From UBA10649 sp965278945 (GTDB taxonomy: Bacteria > Actinomycetota > Actinomycetes > S36-B12), in NCBI GenBank assembly GCA_965278945.1, contig OZ257128.1:1736001-1800000 (forward strand): 64,000 bases of DNA, written 5' to 3'. A program made the position numbers and the translations under genes. The stretch's first letter is position 1, and every line of letters begins with the position of its first letter. This document shows, in pieces, positions 24,186 to 32,507 of this stretch. The notes below the pieces were generated by a model. That model saw nothing but the letters and a program-made list of their open reading frames with translations, was not told the DNA's origin and searched no databases.

Positions 24186-24807
24186 GGTGAACTCCCAGGT
24201 TGGTGCGCGTCGGGACCGGCTGGCGGCGCAAGCGCACCGCGCGCACGACGTAGTCCAGTCCGGTCACGATCGTCAGCACCACCGCCACGGCCATAACCCA
24301 CGCGCTCGCCGTCGACCACCAGACCCACGGCACGTCGACGAGGTACATCGTGATTGCGGTCGTCTGCGCCAGCGTCTTGAGCTTGCCGCCGCGGCTGGCC
24401 GGGATCACGCCGTGATCGATCACCCAGAACCGGAGCAGCGTCACGCCGATCTCGCGAACCAGGATGATTGCCGTCACCCACCAGCTCAGGTCGCCGAGGA
24501 TCGACAGGCCGATCAGCGCGACGCCGGTGAGCGCCTTGTCGGCAATCGGATCGGCGATCTTGCCGAACGTGGTCACCAGTCCGTAGCGCCGCGCGATCGC
24601 GCCGTCCATGAGATCGGTTATCGAGGCGAGGACGAAGACGATGGCCGCAGCGTCGCGCGCGGTACCGAGCTGGCCGTCGTCGATCGCCAGCAGCACGGCG
24701 AGCAGAGGGACGCACAGGACCCGAAGGACGGTCAGTGCATTGGGGAGGTTGACGAGCGGGGCGTCACTGACCGGGTCCGCCGCCCGGTCGGGCACCGTGG
24801 GCCTCAT
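24172..24807 (-). CDS. pgsA: CDP-diacylglycerol-glycerol-3-phosphate 3-phosphatidyltransferase
   Basis: A membrane enzyme of phosphatidylglycerol synthesis, 211 residues. The CDP-alcohol phosphotransferase motif D-x2-D-G-x2-A-R-x8-G-x3-D-x3-D is complete in DLMDGAIARRYGLVTTFGKIADPIADK. The first helix is preceded by NLPNALTVLRVL, the usual start. About five further helices follow. Its ATG overlaps the rimO stop codon by ATGA. An alternative GTG start a few codons downstream (VSDAPLVNLPN) cannot be excluded. Confidence 0.92.
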   Translation of the reverse strand: MRPTVPDRAADPVSDAPLVNLPNALTVLRVLCVPLLAVLLAIDDGQLGTARDAAAIVFVLASITDLMDGAIARRYGLVTTFGKIADPIADKALTGVALIGLSILGDLSWWVTAIILVREIGVTLLRFWVIDHGVIPASRGGKLKTLAQTTAITMYLVDVPWVWWSTASAWVMAVAVVLTIVTGLDYVVRAVRLRRQPVPTRTNLGVHRDPA

Positions 24808-26258
24808 GCGGGCGGCTCGACGAGCTCCGCCAGCAGGTCTACCCCCTCGACGTCGACGACCATCGCGGTCACCAGTCCGCCGACCGGAACGTCGGCGTCG
24901 CCGATGAGCATCACCGTCGAGCCGTCGTCGGGACCCTGATGACCCGCGTGGCCGATCGCGATCCGCTCTCCGTCGGCGTCGAGCTCGACGGCCTCGACGA
25001 GCACGACGACGAGCTGGCCGATGCGATCCTCGGCGCGCTGCGCCATGACCTCGTCGACCAGGGCGGTGACCCGCTCGACGCGCTCGCGGATGACATCGTC
25101 GTCGAGCTTGTCCGGCAGCGTCGCGGCCTCGGTGCCGTCCTCGTCGCTGTAGCCGAACACGCCCACGGCATCGAGCCGCGCCTGCTCCAAGAACGCCAGC
25201 AGGTCCGCGAACTCCTCCTCGGTCTCGCCGGGGAAGCCGACGATGACATTGCTGCGGATGCCCGCGTCGGGATCGAGGGCACGAATGCTGTCGACCAGGC
25301 CGAGGAACTCGGTGCGACCGCCGAACCTGCGCATGCGCCGAAGCACGGTGGGGCTGGCGTGCTGGAACGACAGGTCGTAGTACGGGGCGACGATGGGGAC
25401 CTTCGCGATCGCCGCGAGCAGGTCGGGACGGACCTCCGCGGGCTGCAGGTACGCCACGCGCACGCGGGAGATCGACGTCTCCGAGGCGATGCGCGGCAGA
25501 AGGGCCTCGAGCGCGCGAAGGTCACCGAGGTCCTTGCCGTACGAGGTGGAGTTCTCGCTGACGAGTACCGCCTCGGTCGCCCCCTCGCCGACCAGCCACG
25601 CGATCTCGGCGACGATGTCGGCGGGCGGACGCGAGACGAACGAGCCGCGGAACGACGGGATTGCGCAGAACGTGCAGCGGCGATCGCACCCAGACGCCAG
25701 CTTCACCGGCGCGACAGGGCTGCCGTCGAGGCGGCGGCGGAGCACCGGCGGCTGCCAGCCTGGAACTACCTCGTCGTCGGCGTGATTGTCGCCGTGACCG
25801 GGAACGAACCCAGTCGCGGCCTGCCGGTCCACGGGCGAGATCGGAAGCAACTGGCGTCGATCGGTGGGCACATGCGGAACATGCGGCTCGCCCGCCACGA
25901 TGCGGCGCAGGGTCTCGCCGATATCGGGATAGTCATCGAAGCCGAGAACAGCATCTGCTTCGGGAAGGGACGCGGCGAGCTCGTTGCCGTAGCGCTCCGC
26001 GAGACAGCCGACCGCGACGACCGCGCGCGGTCCCTTCGCCCCGTCCTTGAGGTCGGACACGGCCAGGATTGCGTCGATCGAGTCCTTTTTGGCGACCTCG
26101 ACGAAACCGCAGGTGTTGACGAGCACCGCGTCGGCGTCCTCAGGATCGTCGACCAGCTCCCAGCCGTTGGCCGCGAGCCGTCCGGCCATCTCCTCGGAAT
26201 CGACCTCATTGCGGGCGCAGCCCAAGGTGACCACAGCCACCTTGTTGTTGTTTGACAC
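24804..26258 (-). CDS. rimO: Ribosomal protein S12 methylthiotransferase
   Basis: A radical-SAM enzyme that methylthiolates an aspartate of ribosomal protein S12. The N-terminal cluster cysteines are in VTLGCARNEVDSEE, NTCGFVE and AVGCLAERYG; the radical-SAM triad is GCDRRCTFCAIPSFRG. It has 484 residues and a C-terminal TRAM domain. The VTLGCARN and CAIPSFRG variants distinguish RimO from MiaB, which is also present. The GTG at 26258 is chosen: TACTCT lies exactly 6 nt upstream (leaderless), and the longer frame reads through the gap to the HTH gene. Confidence 0.95.
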   Translation of the reverse strand: MSNNNKVAVVTLGCARNEVDSEEMAGRLAANGWELVDDPEDADAVLVNTCGFVEVAKKDSIDAILAVSDLKDGAKGPRAVVAVGCLAERYGNELAASLPEADAVLGFDDYPDIGETLRRIVAGEPHVPHVPTDRRQLLPISPVDRQAATGFVPGHGDNHADDEVVPGWQPPVLRRRLDGSPVAPVKLASGCDRRCTFCAIPSFRGSFVSRPPADIVAEIAWLVGEGATEAVLVSENSTSYGKDLGDLRALEALLPRIASETSISRVRVAYLQPAEVRPDLLAAIAKVPIVAPYYDLSFQHASPTVLRRMRRFGGRTEFLGLVDSIRALDPDAGIRSNVIVGFPGETEEEFADLLAFLEQARLDAVGVFGYSDEDGTEAATLPDKLDDDVIRERVERVTALVDEVMAQRAEDRIGQLVVVLVEAVELDADGERIAIGHAGHQGPDDGSTVMLIGDADVPVGGLVTAMVVDVEGVDLLAELVEPPA

Positions 26259-26264
26259 CGTCCA

Positions 26265-26270
26265 AGAGTA
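26265..26270 (-). promoter_or_regulatory. Predicted -10 box of leaderless rimO
   Basis: TACTCT on the minus strand ends 6 nt before the rimO GTG. Confidence 0.6.
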
Positions 26271-26283
26271 CGGACCGGCCAGA

Positions 26284-26529
26284 TCAGTCAAGTGGGCGCT
26301 GGCCCAACTCACGATCGAAGGCGTCAACGAGGTCGTCGGGATCCAGGCCCAGGACGGGTGCTATCGCTCGCAATTGGCCGCGTGCGTAGACCGTGCCGCC
26401 GCAATGGCTGAAATCATCGCCCTCCATGGCCGCGAGGATCGAGGCACGGAGCTTCGTGGTGTGGGCGAGATCATCGAGGGAGATTCCTCGGTCAATCCTG
26501 GCCGCGTTCAACATCTGTCCTGCGGACAT
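26284..26529 (-). CDS. Stand-alone RodZ-type helix-turn-helix protein
   Basis: The 81-residue product is only the HTH_25 domain found at the N-terminus of RodZ: MLNAARIDRGISLDDLAHTTKLR is helix-turn-helix and GGTVYARGQLRAIAPVLGLD is the hallmark following segment. RodZ proteins normally continue into a membrane helix and an extracytoplasmic domain; here the gene simply stops after DRELGQRPLD with no remnant downstream. AGGAGG lies 5 nt before the ATG. It sits between ftsK and rimO, where actinobacteria often encode this domain. Role unknown; it may bind MreB-like or DNA partners. Confidence 0.8.
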   Translation of the reverse strand: MSAGQMLNAARIDRGISLDDLAHTTKLRASILAAMEGDDFSHCGGTVYARGQLRAIAPVLGLDPDDLVDAFDRELGQRPLD

Positions 26530-26591
26530 GCGGCCTCCTACTGCGAGTGAACGTCCATCGTATGCGGTGGGCCCCGCCCACGCACGCGCCT

Positions 26592-29123
26592 CTACTCGGA
26601 CTCTCCCCTAAGGATGAGCAGCAGACCGGGAAGATCATCCGGCTTAACCAGGACATCCCGCGCCTTCGAGCCCTCGCTGGGACCCACGACGCCGCGGGTC
26701 TCCATGAGGTCCATCAGCCGTCCCGCCTTCGCGAATCCGACGCGCAGCTTGCGCTGCAGCATCGAAGTCGAGCCGAACTGCGTCGTCACGACCAGCTCAA
26801 CGGCCTGCAGCAGGATGTCGAGGTCGTCGCCGATCTCCGCGTCGACCTCGCGAGAGGCGGACACGGGTGCCACGACGTCGGGAATGAAGACGGCCTCGCC
26901 CTGCGCCTTGCAGTGCGCGACGACGGCCTTGATCTCGGCTTCGGAGACGAACGCGCCCTGGATGCGCATCGCCTTGTTCGCGCCCATGGGCAAGAACAGC
27001 CCATCGCCCTGGCCGACCAGCTTCTCGGCGCCGGGCTGGTCGAGGATGACTCGGCTATCGGTGACGCTCGACGTCGCGAACGCCAGGCGACTCGGCACGT
27101 TGGCCTTGATGAGTCCGGTGACGACGTCGACGCTCGGGCGCTGCGTCGCGAGCACCAGGTGGATGCCCGCGGCTCGCGCCAGCTGCGTGATGCGCACGAT
27201 GCAGTCCTCGACGTCACGCGGAGCGACCATCATGAGGTCGGCGAGCTCGTCGACGATCACGAGGAGGTACGGGTACGTCTGGATCTCGCGCTCGCTGCCG
27301 GGCAGCGGCTTGACCTTTCCGGCAAGCACGGCGGCGTTGAACTGGTCGATGTGGCGGAAGCCGAACTGCGCGAGGTCGTCGTAACGGCGGTCCATCTCCT
27401 TGACCACCCACTGCAGCGCGTCCGCGGCCTTCTTGGGATTCGTGATGATCGGCGTGATCAGGTGCGGAACTCCCTCGTACGCGGACAGTTCCACGCGCTT
27501 GGGATCGACGAGGATCATGCGCACCTCCTCGGGCGTCGCGCGCATGAGGATCGACGTGATCAGGCTGTTGATGCAGCTCGACTTGCCCGCGCCGGTGGCG
27601 CCAGCGACAAGCAGGTGGGGCATGCGCGCGAGGTCGGCGATGACAAACCCGCCCTCGACGTCCTTGCCGATCGCCGCCGCGAGCGGATGGTGGTCGTTGG
27701 TCGCCGCGCTGCTGCGCAGGACGTCGCCGAGGGCGACGAGCTCGCGATCGGTGTTGGGGATCTCCACGCCGATCGCCTTCTTGCCCGGGATCGGGCTGAG
27801 GATGCGAACGTCAGCGCTGGCAACGGCGTAGGCGATGTTCTTGCTCAGCGCGGTGACGCGCTCGACCTTCACGCTCGGGCCGAGTTCGATCTCGTAGCGG
27901 GTGACCGTCGGGCCGCGCATGAATCCGGTGACGGTGGCATCGATGGCGAACTGCTCGAGGACCTCGGTCAGCGCGGCAACGACGTGCTCGTTGGCCTTGG
28001 TGGCGGTCTTGTGCGCGGGACCGGTGCGCAGCGACTCGCGCTTGGGCAGTGCGTAGGGAGTGCGACGGGGCAGCGTCAACTGCCGCGGGACCGCCTTCTT
28101 CGCCTTGCCGACAACAACGGTCTCGTGGCGCGCCGGATGCCCCGTGACGCCCGGCTCGTCCTCGACGGCCCACTCGTCGACAAGGTCATCGGTCGCGGCG
28201 GCAGGCATCGGCGTGCCGAGCCCGGCCATGAGGATCGCCGCGGGTCGATCTTCGTCATCGAGGATGGTGGTCGTGTAGTGGATGTCCGGTGCCGGAGAGA
28301 CGCGGAAGGCGGGCTCGTCGTCGTCGAGGTCGATGTCATCCTCGACGGCCTCGATCGGCGCGTCCGTCGACGGGGTGCGGCGGACGAATCCGCTCGCACC
28401 ACGCACGACGCTCATGGCGCGATTGCGTACCGAGGCGAGCGACGTGGCGGTGAGGACGAGAACGCCGAAGACAAGCAGGAGTACAAGGACGATCGCTCCG
28501 ACGATCGTGCCGACCGCCGAGACCACAGGGGCCGTAGCCAGCCAGCCGATCACGCCGCCGCCCGATGCCATGGCATCGGCGCCGTCGCTCGGCGTCGCTC
28601 CGCCCTGTGCCAGGTGCCATAGGCCGACGACTCCGACGAGAAGAGCCGAACTGCCGATGACCAGGCGGCCGGTGGTCGCGTTGTCATCGGGATGACGAAG
28701 GAAGCGCCAGGCCAGGCCCAGCAAGATCAGCGGCGCGATCCAGTCGAGTGAGCCGACGAGGGCAACGACGATCGTGCTGGCCCAGGAGACGAACCAGCCG
28801 TCGACACCGAACCAGGTCGCGGCGACGAGGATCGCGGCACCGGCAACGAGCGCGAGCCCCAGGCCGTCCCGGCGGTGGGCCGGGTCCAGGTCGCGAGCTC
28901 CCCTGCCGATAGCGCGCGAGGCGGCGCCCAGCACGTGCGCAATGCCCAGCCAGATGGCCCTCAGGAAGCGACCGATAGCGGCCACGGCCCGAGGAACCGG
29001 CCCCGGCTGCACCGGGCGCTTGGCGCGCGACTTGGCCGAAGGACGGGGCGCAGCAGGGCGTGCGGGCTGCGTGGGTCGCTTAGTCGAGCTGCGACGCGCG
29101 GGGGAAGACGTGCGGGAAGCCAT
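26592..29123 (-). CDS. ftsK: DNA translocase FtsK/SpoIIIE
   Basis: It pumps chromosome ends through the closing septum. The 843-residue protein has a basic, Pro/Ala-rich N-terminal tail, four membrane helices (about 87-105, 113-142, 153-171, 191-228), a short acidic linker and the motor domain. Walker A is AGATGAGKS (507-515) and Walker B LLVIVDELADL (620-630). The C-terminal winged-helix gamma domain, which reads KOPS orientation sequences, is present (STSMLQRKLRVGFAKAGRLM). The ATG at 29123 has TAGGCT 7 nt upstream, so it is probably leaderless. Confidence 0.96.
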   Translation of the reverse strand: MASRTSSPARRSSTKRPTQPARPAAPRPSAKSRAKRPVQPGPVPRAVAAIGRFLRAIWLGIAHVLGAASRAIGRGARDLDPAHRRDGLGLALVAGAAILVAATWFGVDGWFVSWASTIVVALVGSLDWIAPLILLGLAWRFLRHPDDNATTGRLVIGSSALLVGVVGLWHLAQGGATPSDGADAMASGGGVIGWLATAPVVSAVGTIVGAIVLVLLLVFGVLVLTATSLASVRNRAMSVVRGASGFVRRTPSTDAPIEAVEDDIDLDDDEPAFRVSPAPDIHYTTTILDDEDRPAAILMAGLGTPMPAAATDDLVDEWAVEDEPGVTGHPARHETVVVGKAKKAVPRQLTLPRRTPYALPKRESLRTGPAHKTATKANEHVVAALTEVLEQFAIDATVTGFMRGPTVTRYEIELGPSVKVERVTALSKNIAYAVASADVRILSPIPGKKAIGVEIPNTDRELVALGDVLRSSAATNDHHPLAAAIGKDVEGGFVIADLARMPHLLVAGATGAGKSSCINSLITSILMRATPEEVRMILVDPKRVELSAYEGVPHLITPIITNPKKAADALQWVVKEMDRRYDDLAQFGFRHIDQFNAAVLAGKVKPLPGSEREIQTYPYLLVIVDELADLMMVAPRDVEDCIVRITQLARAAGIHLVLATQRPSVDVVTGLIKANVPSRLAFATSSVTDSRVILDQPGAEKLVGQGDGLFLPMGANKAMRIQGAFVSEAEIKAVVAHCKAQGEAVFIPDVVAPVSASREVDAEIGDDLDILLQAVELVVTTQFGSTSMLQRKLRVGFAKAGRLMDLMETRGVVGPSEGSKARDVLVKPDDLPGLLLILRGESE

Positions 29124-29130
29124 GGCGGGC

Positions 29131-29136
29131 AGCCTA
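29131..29136 (-). promoter_or_regulatory. Predicted -10 box of leaderless ftsK
   Basis: TAGGCT on the minus strand ends 7 nt before the ftsK ATG. Confidence 0.55.
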
Positions 29137-29187
29137 CTGGTCAGACCTCACCTGTAACGGTAGCCACACGCGCCCCATTCCGATCCG

Positions 29188-29245
29188 CGAGTGGGCAGTT
29201 GTGGCGGTACAAAACGGACATCGGACGACCACAACTGCCCACTCG
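29188..29245. repeat. Family B palindromic element, copy B1
   Basis: Perfect 17-bp arms (29188-29204 and 29229-29245, beginning CGAGTGGGCAGTTGT) enclose a 24-nt loop. It lies in the divergent region between ftsK and the orphan secreted-protein gene, so it cannot be a terminator for either. The second copy flanks the other end of that gene. Confidence 0.92.
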
Positions 29246-29264
29246 GGGGCCTGCTGCCCCTGAC

Positions 29265-29270
29265 TAGGCT
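29265..29270 (+). promoter_or_regulatory. Predicted -10 box of the orphan secreted-protein gene
   Basis: TAGGCT would give a leader of about 25 nt containing the ribosome site AAGGAG, so unlike its neighbours this gene has a leader. Confidence 0.4.
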
Positions 29271-29302
29271 CAGGAACGGACGACGGCCAAGGAGATCAGG
29301 AC

Positions 29303-29797
29303 ATGAAGCGCACCGCGTCGCTCCTCGCCGGAGCACTCGCCCTAGCTGTTCTGGTTGTCGCTTCGCCGGCCAGCGCCAAGGCCGAGAAGGTGGAGTTCTC
29401 GACGCCGTTCGGCTCCGTCAGCATCGTCGAGGTAAAGGGTCCGGCCAAGGGCAAATGCGTCGACATACCCGTGGCCATTGATGTCGAAAACGCCAGACGT
29501 GCGGCCGCTTCCTTGCCCCTGAGAGTAAGCATCACCGACGAGTCGGATCGTCCCGTCGCCGTCGCTGTCTGGAATCCGACCCGACGACCGATCGCCGGCC
29601 GAACCTACGACCTGACAATGAAGGCATGCGGCAAGCCGCACACGTATGCCGTTCCGTCACTGGGTCGCGGATACAACGTCGTCACCTGGGACCCGCGCGG
29701 TGAGTTCCAGTCGGGCGGCACCATCGATCTCGACGACGTCAACTTCTCCGACTTCGACATCTACTCCTTCGTCAAGGACTACGACTTCCGCCGCTGA
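29303..29797 (+). CDS. Small secreted protein of unknown function
   Basis: A 164-residue product with a clear signal peptide (MKRTASLLAGALALAVLVV, cleavage probably after ASPASA near residue 25). The mature part is about 140 residues, predicted mostly beta, with two cysteines (GKCVDIP and KACGKPH) that could form one disulfide. It ends in an acidic/aromatic stretch (DVNFSDFDIYSFVKDYDF). I do not recognise a family. It stands alone on the plus strand between ftsK and rnj, genes usually close together, and is bracketed by two family B palindromes, the second only 2 nt after its stop codon. This suggests a recent insertion or a mobile cassette. Confidence 0.75.
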   Translation: MKRTASLLAGALALAVLVVASPASAKAEKVEFSTPFGSVSIVEVKGPAKGKCVDIPVAIDVENARRAAASLPLRVSITDESDRPVAVAVWNPTRRPIAGRTYDLTMKACGKPHTYAVPSLGRGYNVVTWDPRGEFQSGGTIDLDDVNFSDFDIYSFVKDYDFRR

Positions 29798-29799
29798 CG

Positions 29800-29857
29800 C
29801 GAGTGGGCAGTTGTCGGGGTCAGAACCGTCGTTCTGACCCCGACAACTGCCCACTCG
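29800..29857. repeat. Family B palindromic element, copy B2
   Basis: Perfect 27-bp arms (29800-29826 and 29831-29857) with a 4-nt CGTC loop. The outer 15 bp (CGAGTGGGCAGTTGT) equal those of B1, while the inner 12 bp differ. It lies between convergent stop codons (2 nt after the secreted protein, 28 nt after rnj on the other strand) and could terminate both transcripts as a very stable hairpin. A TTTT follows on the plus strand within 10 nt. Confidence 0.93.
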
Positions 29858-29885
29858 TGGAGGTTTTGCGCCGCTAGCTTCGCCC

Positions 29886-31565
29886 CTACGCCTCGACGAC
29901 GACCGGGATGATCATCGGGCGGCGGCGGTGCGTGGTGTTGATCCACTTGCCGACGGCCCTGCGGATCCGCTGCTGCAGTTCGTGGGTGTCGGTGATCCCA
30001 TCGGACAGCGCGGCGTCGATGGTCCGGCTGACCTGCTCAAGGAGCGGTCCGCGCAGTTCCTCCTCGGCACCGAAGCCCCGGACGTGAATCTCCGGTCCGG
30101 CGACGACCTTCGCGTCGACCGCGTCGACCACCACGAAGATCGAGATGAAACCCTCCTCGCCCAGGACGCGCCGGTCCTTGAGCGAGGTCTCGGTGACGTC
30201 GCCGACGCCGATCCCGTCGACGTACACGAAGCCAACCGGTACGTAGCCGGTGATCGACGCGACCCCGTCAACGAGGTCGACCACGACACCATCGTCCGCG
30301 AGCACGACGCGCTCGGCGGGAATGCCGGTGCTCATCGCGATCGCCGCATTCGCCCGCATGTGGCGCCACTCGCCGTGGACCGGCATGACGTTGCGGGGCT
30401 TGACGATGTTGTAGACGTAGCGCAGTTCGCCAGCGGCGGCATGGCCGGATACATGGACGAGCGCATTGCCCTTGTGCACGACGTTGGCACCGAGCTTCGA
30501 CAGCCCATTGATGACGCGGAAGACCGAGTTCTCGTTGCCGGGGATCAGCGACGACGCCAGCACGATGGTGTCGCTCGGCCCGACGCTGATCGGGTGGTCG
30601 CGGTTGGCGATCCGCGACAGGACTGCCATCGGCTCCCCCTGCGAGCCGGTGCAGATGAGCACCGCCTCGTCGTCGGGAAGGTCGGCGAGATCGTCGGCCG
30701 TGACGACCATGCCACCGGGAACCTTCAGGTAGCCGAGGTCGCGGGCGATGCCCATGTTGCGCACCATCGACCGGCCGACGAACGCGATCTTGCGATCGTG
30801 CAGCGCCGCGATGTCGATGATCTGTTGCACGCGATGAATGTGCGAGGCGAACGAGGCGACGATGATGCGGCCTTCCGCCTTGAGGAACACCGCGTCGAGC
30901 ACCGGGAGGATGTCGCGCTCGCTCGTGACGAAGCCGGGAACCTCGGCATTGGTGCTGTCGACCAGAAACAGGTCGACGCCCGCGTCGCCCAGCCGGGCGA
31001 ACGCGTTGAGGTCGGTGATCCGTCCGTCGAGCGGAAGCTGGTCCATCTTGAAGTCGCCGGTGTGCAACACGACGCCCGCGGGGGTGTGGATCGCGACGGC
31101 CATCGCGTCGGGGATCGAGTGATTCACGGCGATGAACTCGACCTCGAACGGTCCGAGCTTCTCCCGCTGCCCGTCGACCACGTCGAGGGACACCGGCGGG
31201 ATGCGGTGCTCCTTGAGCTTGGCTTCAAGCAGTGCGAGGGTCAGCCGCGAGCCGAGGATCGGAATGTCGCGGCGGTTCCGCAGCAGGTAGGGAACCGCGC
31301 CGATGTGGTCCTCGTGCCCGTGCGTCAGGACGACGGCCTCGATGTCGTCCATGCGATCGATGATCGGCCCGAAGTCGGGAAGGATCAGGTCGATGCCGGG
31401 CTGAGACTCCTCGGGGAACAGCACCCCGCAATCGACGATGAGCAGGCGTCCGTCGTACTCGAAGACGGTCATGTTGCGACCGATCTCGCCGAGACCACCG
31501 AGAGCGAATATCCGCAGCGTTCCCTTGGCCAGGGGCGGAGGCGAGGGCAGGTTCGTCGGCGTCAT
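29886..31565 (-). CDS. rnj: Ribonuclease J
   Basis: A metallo-beta-lactamase/beta-CASP RNase (559 residues) with endo- and 5'-exonuclease activity in mRNA decay and rRNA maturation. Metal ligands are in HGHEDHIGA (His82, His84, Asp86, His87), with further motifs HTGDFKMDQ and VSGHAAAGEL. The C-terminal domain ends NTTHRRRPMIIPVVVEA. Its ATG overlaps the dapA stop by ATGA. The order thyX-dapA-rnj matches mycobacteria. Confidence 0.95.
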   Translation of the reverse strand: MTPTNLPSPPPLAKGTLRIFALGGLGEIGRNMTVFEYDGRLLIVDCGVLFPEESQPGIDLILPDFGPIIDRMDDIEAVVLTHGHEDHIGAVPYLLRNRRDIPILGSRLTLALLEAKLKEHRIPPVSLDVVDGQREKLGPFEVEFIAVNHSIPDAMAVAIHTPAGVVLHTGDFKMDQLPLDGRITDLNAFARLGDAGVDLFLVDSTNAEVPGFVTSERDILPVLDAVFLKAEGRIIVASFASHIHRVQQIIDIAALHDRKIAFVGRSMVRNMGIARDLGYLKVPGGMVVTADDLADLPDDEAVLICTGSQGEPMAVLSRIANRDHPISVGPSDTIVLASSLIPGNENSVFRVINGLSKLGANVVHKGNALVHVSGHAAAGELRYVYNIVKPRNVMPVHGEWRHMRANAAIAMSTGIPAERVVLADDGVVVDLVDGVASITGYVPVGFVYVDGIGVGDVTETSLKDRRVLGEEGFISIFVVVDAVDAKVVAGPEIHVRGFGAEEELRGPLLEQVSRTIDAALSDGITDTHELQQRIRRAVGKWINTTHRRRPMIIPVVVEA

Positions 31566-32473
31566 GCGGTGAAACCGCGCACGCCACCGAGGGCGAGATC
31601 AGCGCGGAGCATCGCCACCTGCTCGTCGGTTGCATCGACGAGCGGGAGGCGAACGGGACCCGAAGGCAGACCCTGCAGGGCCAGCGCGGCCTTGGTGAGG
31701 ATCACGCCCTGCGTGCGGAAGATCCCCGTGTACACGGGGAGCAGGGATGCGTTGATATCGATCGCTTCCTGGGTCCGGCCGGCCCACAGGGCCTCGGCCA
31801 TCGCCTTGAGTCGGTCTCCGACGACGTGGCTGACAACAGAGATCAGGCCGGCCGCCCCGACGGAGAGGAGGGGCAAGTTGAGGATGTCATCGCCGCAGTA
31901 CCAGGCCAGGCCGGTGGTGGCGATGCCCATCTGAGCGAACTCGAGGTCGCCCTTGGCGTCCTTGTTCGCGATGATGCGCGGATGCTCGGCGAGGCGAAGC
32001 ATCGTGGTGAGCTCGATCGACACCCCGGTGCGCTTGGGGATGTCGTAGACCATCATCGGCAGGTCGGTCGCATCGGCAATCGCGAGGAAGTGCCGGACGA
32101 GGCCTTCCTGCGGAGGCCGGTTGTAGTACGGGCTGACGGCCATGACGCCGTGCGCTCCGACCGAGGCAGCAGCCTTCGCCGCCTCGACCGAGTGCGCGGT
32201 GTCATTGGTGCCGACGCCCGCGATGATCGTGGCGCGATCGCCCACCGCGTCGAGCACGGCGCGAAGCACCGCGAGGTCCTCCGCGTCCGTCTTCGTCGCC
32301 GACTCACCTGTGGTGCCGTTGATCACGAGACCGTCATGGCCGAGGTTGTCGACCATGTGGGTGGCCAGTTCCTGCGCGCCGTCGAGGTCGATCGAGCCGT
32401 TCGCGTGGAATGGCGAGACCATCGCCGCCAGCAGGACGCCGAACGGGCTCTTTTCGGTGGTGGGACCGGACAT
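31562..32473 (-). CDS. dapA: 4-hydroxy-tetrahydrodipicolinate synthase
   Basis: It condenses pyruvate with aspartate semialdehyde, the first step of lysine/DAP synthesis. The TIM-barrel protein has 303 residues. The Schiff-base lysine is K171 in IIANKDAKGDL, the catalytic Tyr is Y143 in MVYDIPKRTG, and the GTTGES loop holds the Thr pair. The ATG at 32473 has TACTCT 7 nt upstream, so it is probably leaderless. It is coupled to rnj by a 4-nt overlap. Confidence 0.96.
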   Translation of the reverse strand: MSGPTTEKSPFGVLLAAMVSPFHANGSIDLDGAQELATHMVDNLGHDGLVINGTTGESATKTDAEDLAVLRAVLDAVGDRATIIAGVGTNDTAHSVEAAKAAASVGAHGVMAVSPYYNRPPQEGLVRHFLAIADATDLPMMVYDIPKRTGVSIELTTMLRLAEHPRIIANKDAKGDLEFAQMGIATTGLAWYCGDDILNLPLLSVGAAGLISVVSHVVGDRLKAMAEALWAGRTQEAIDINASLLPVYTGIFRTQGVILTKAALALQGLPSGPVRLPLVDATDEQVAMLRADLALGGVRGFTA

Positions 32474-32480
32474 GGCTCAT

Positions 32481-32486
32481 AGAGTA
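32481..32486 (-). promoter_or_regulatory. Predicted -10 box of leaderless dapA
   Basis: TACTCT on the minus strand ends 7 nt before the dapA ATG. Confidence 0.55.
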
Positions 32487-32507
32487 ACGGGTGGCCGGTC
32501 GTGGGGG

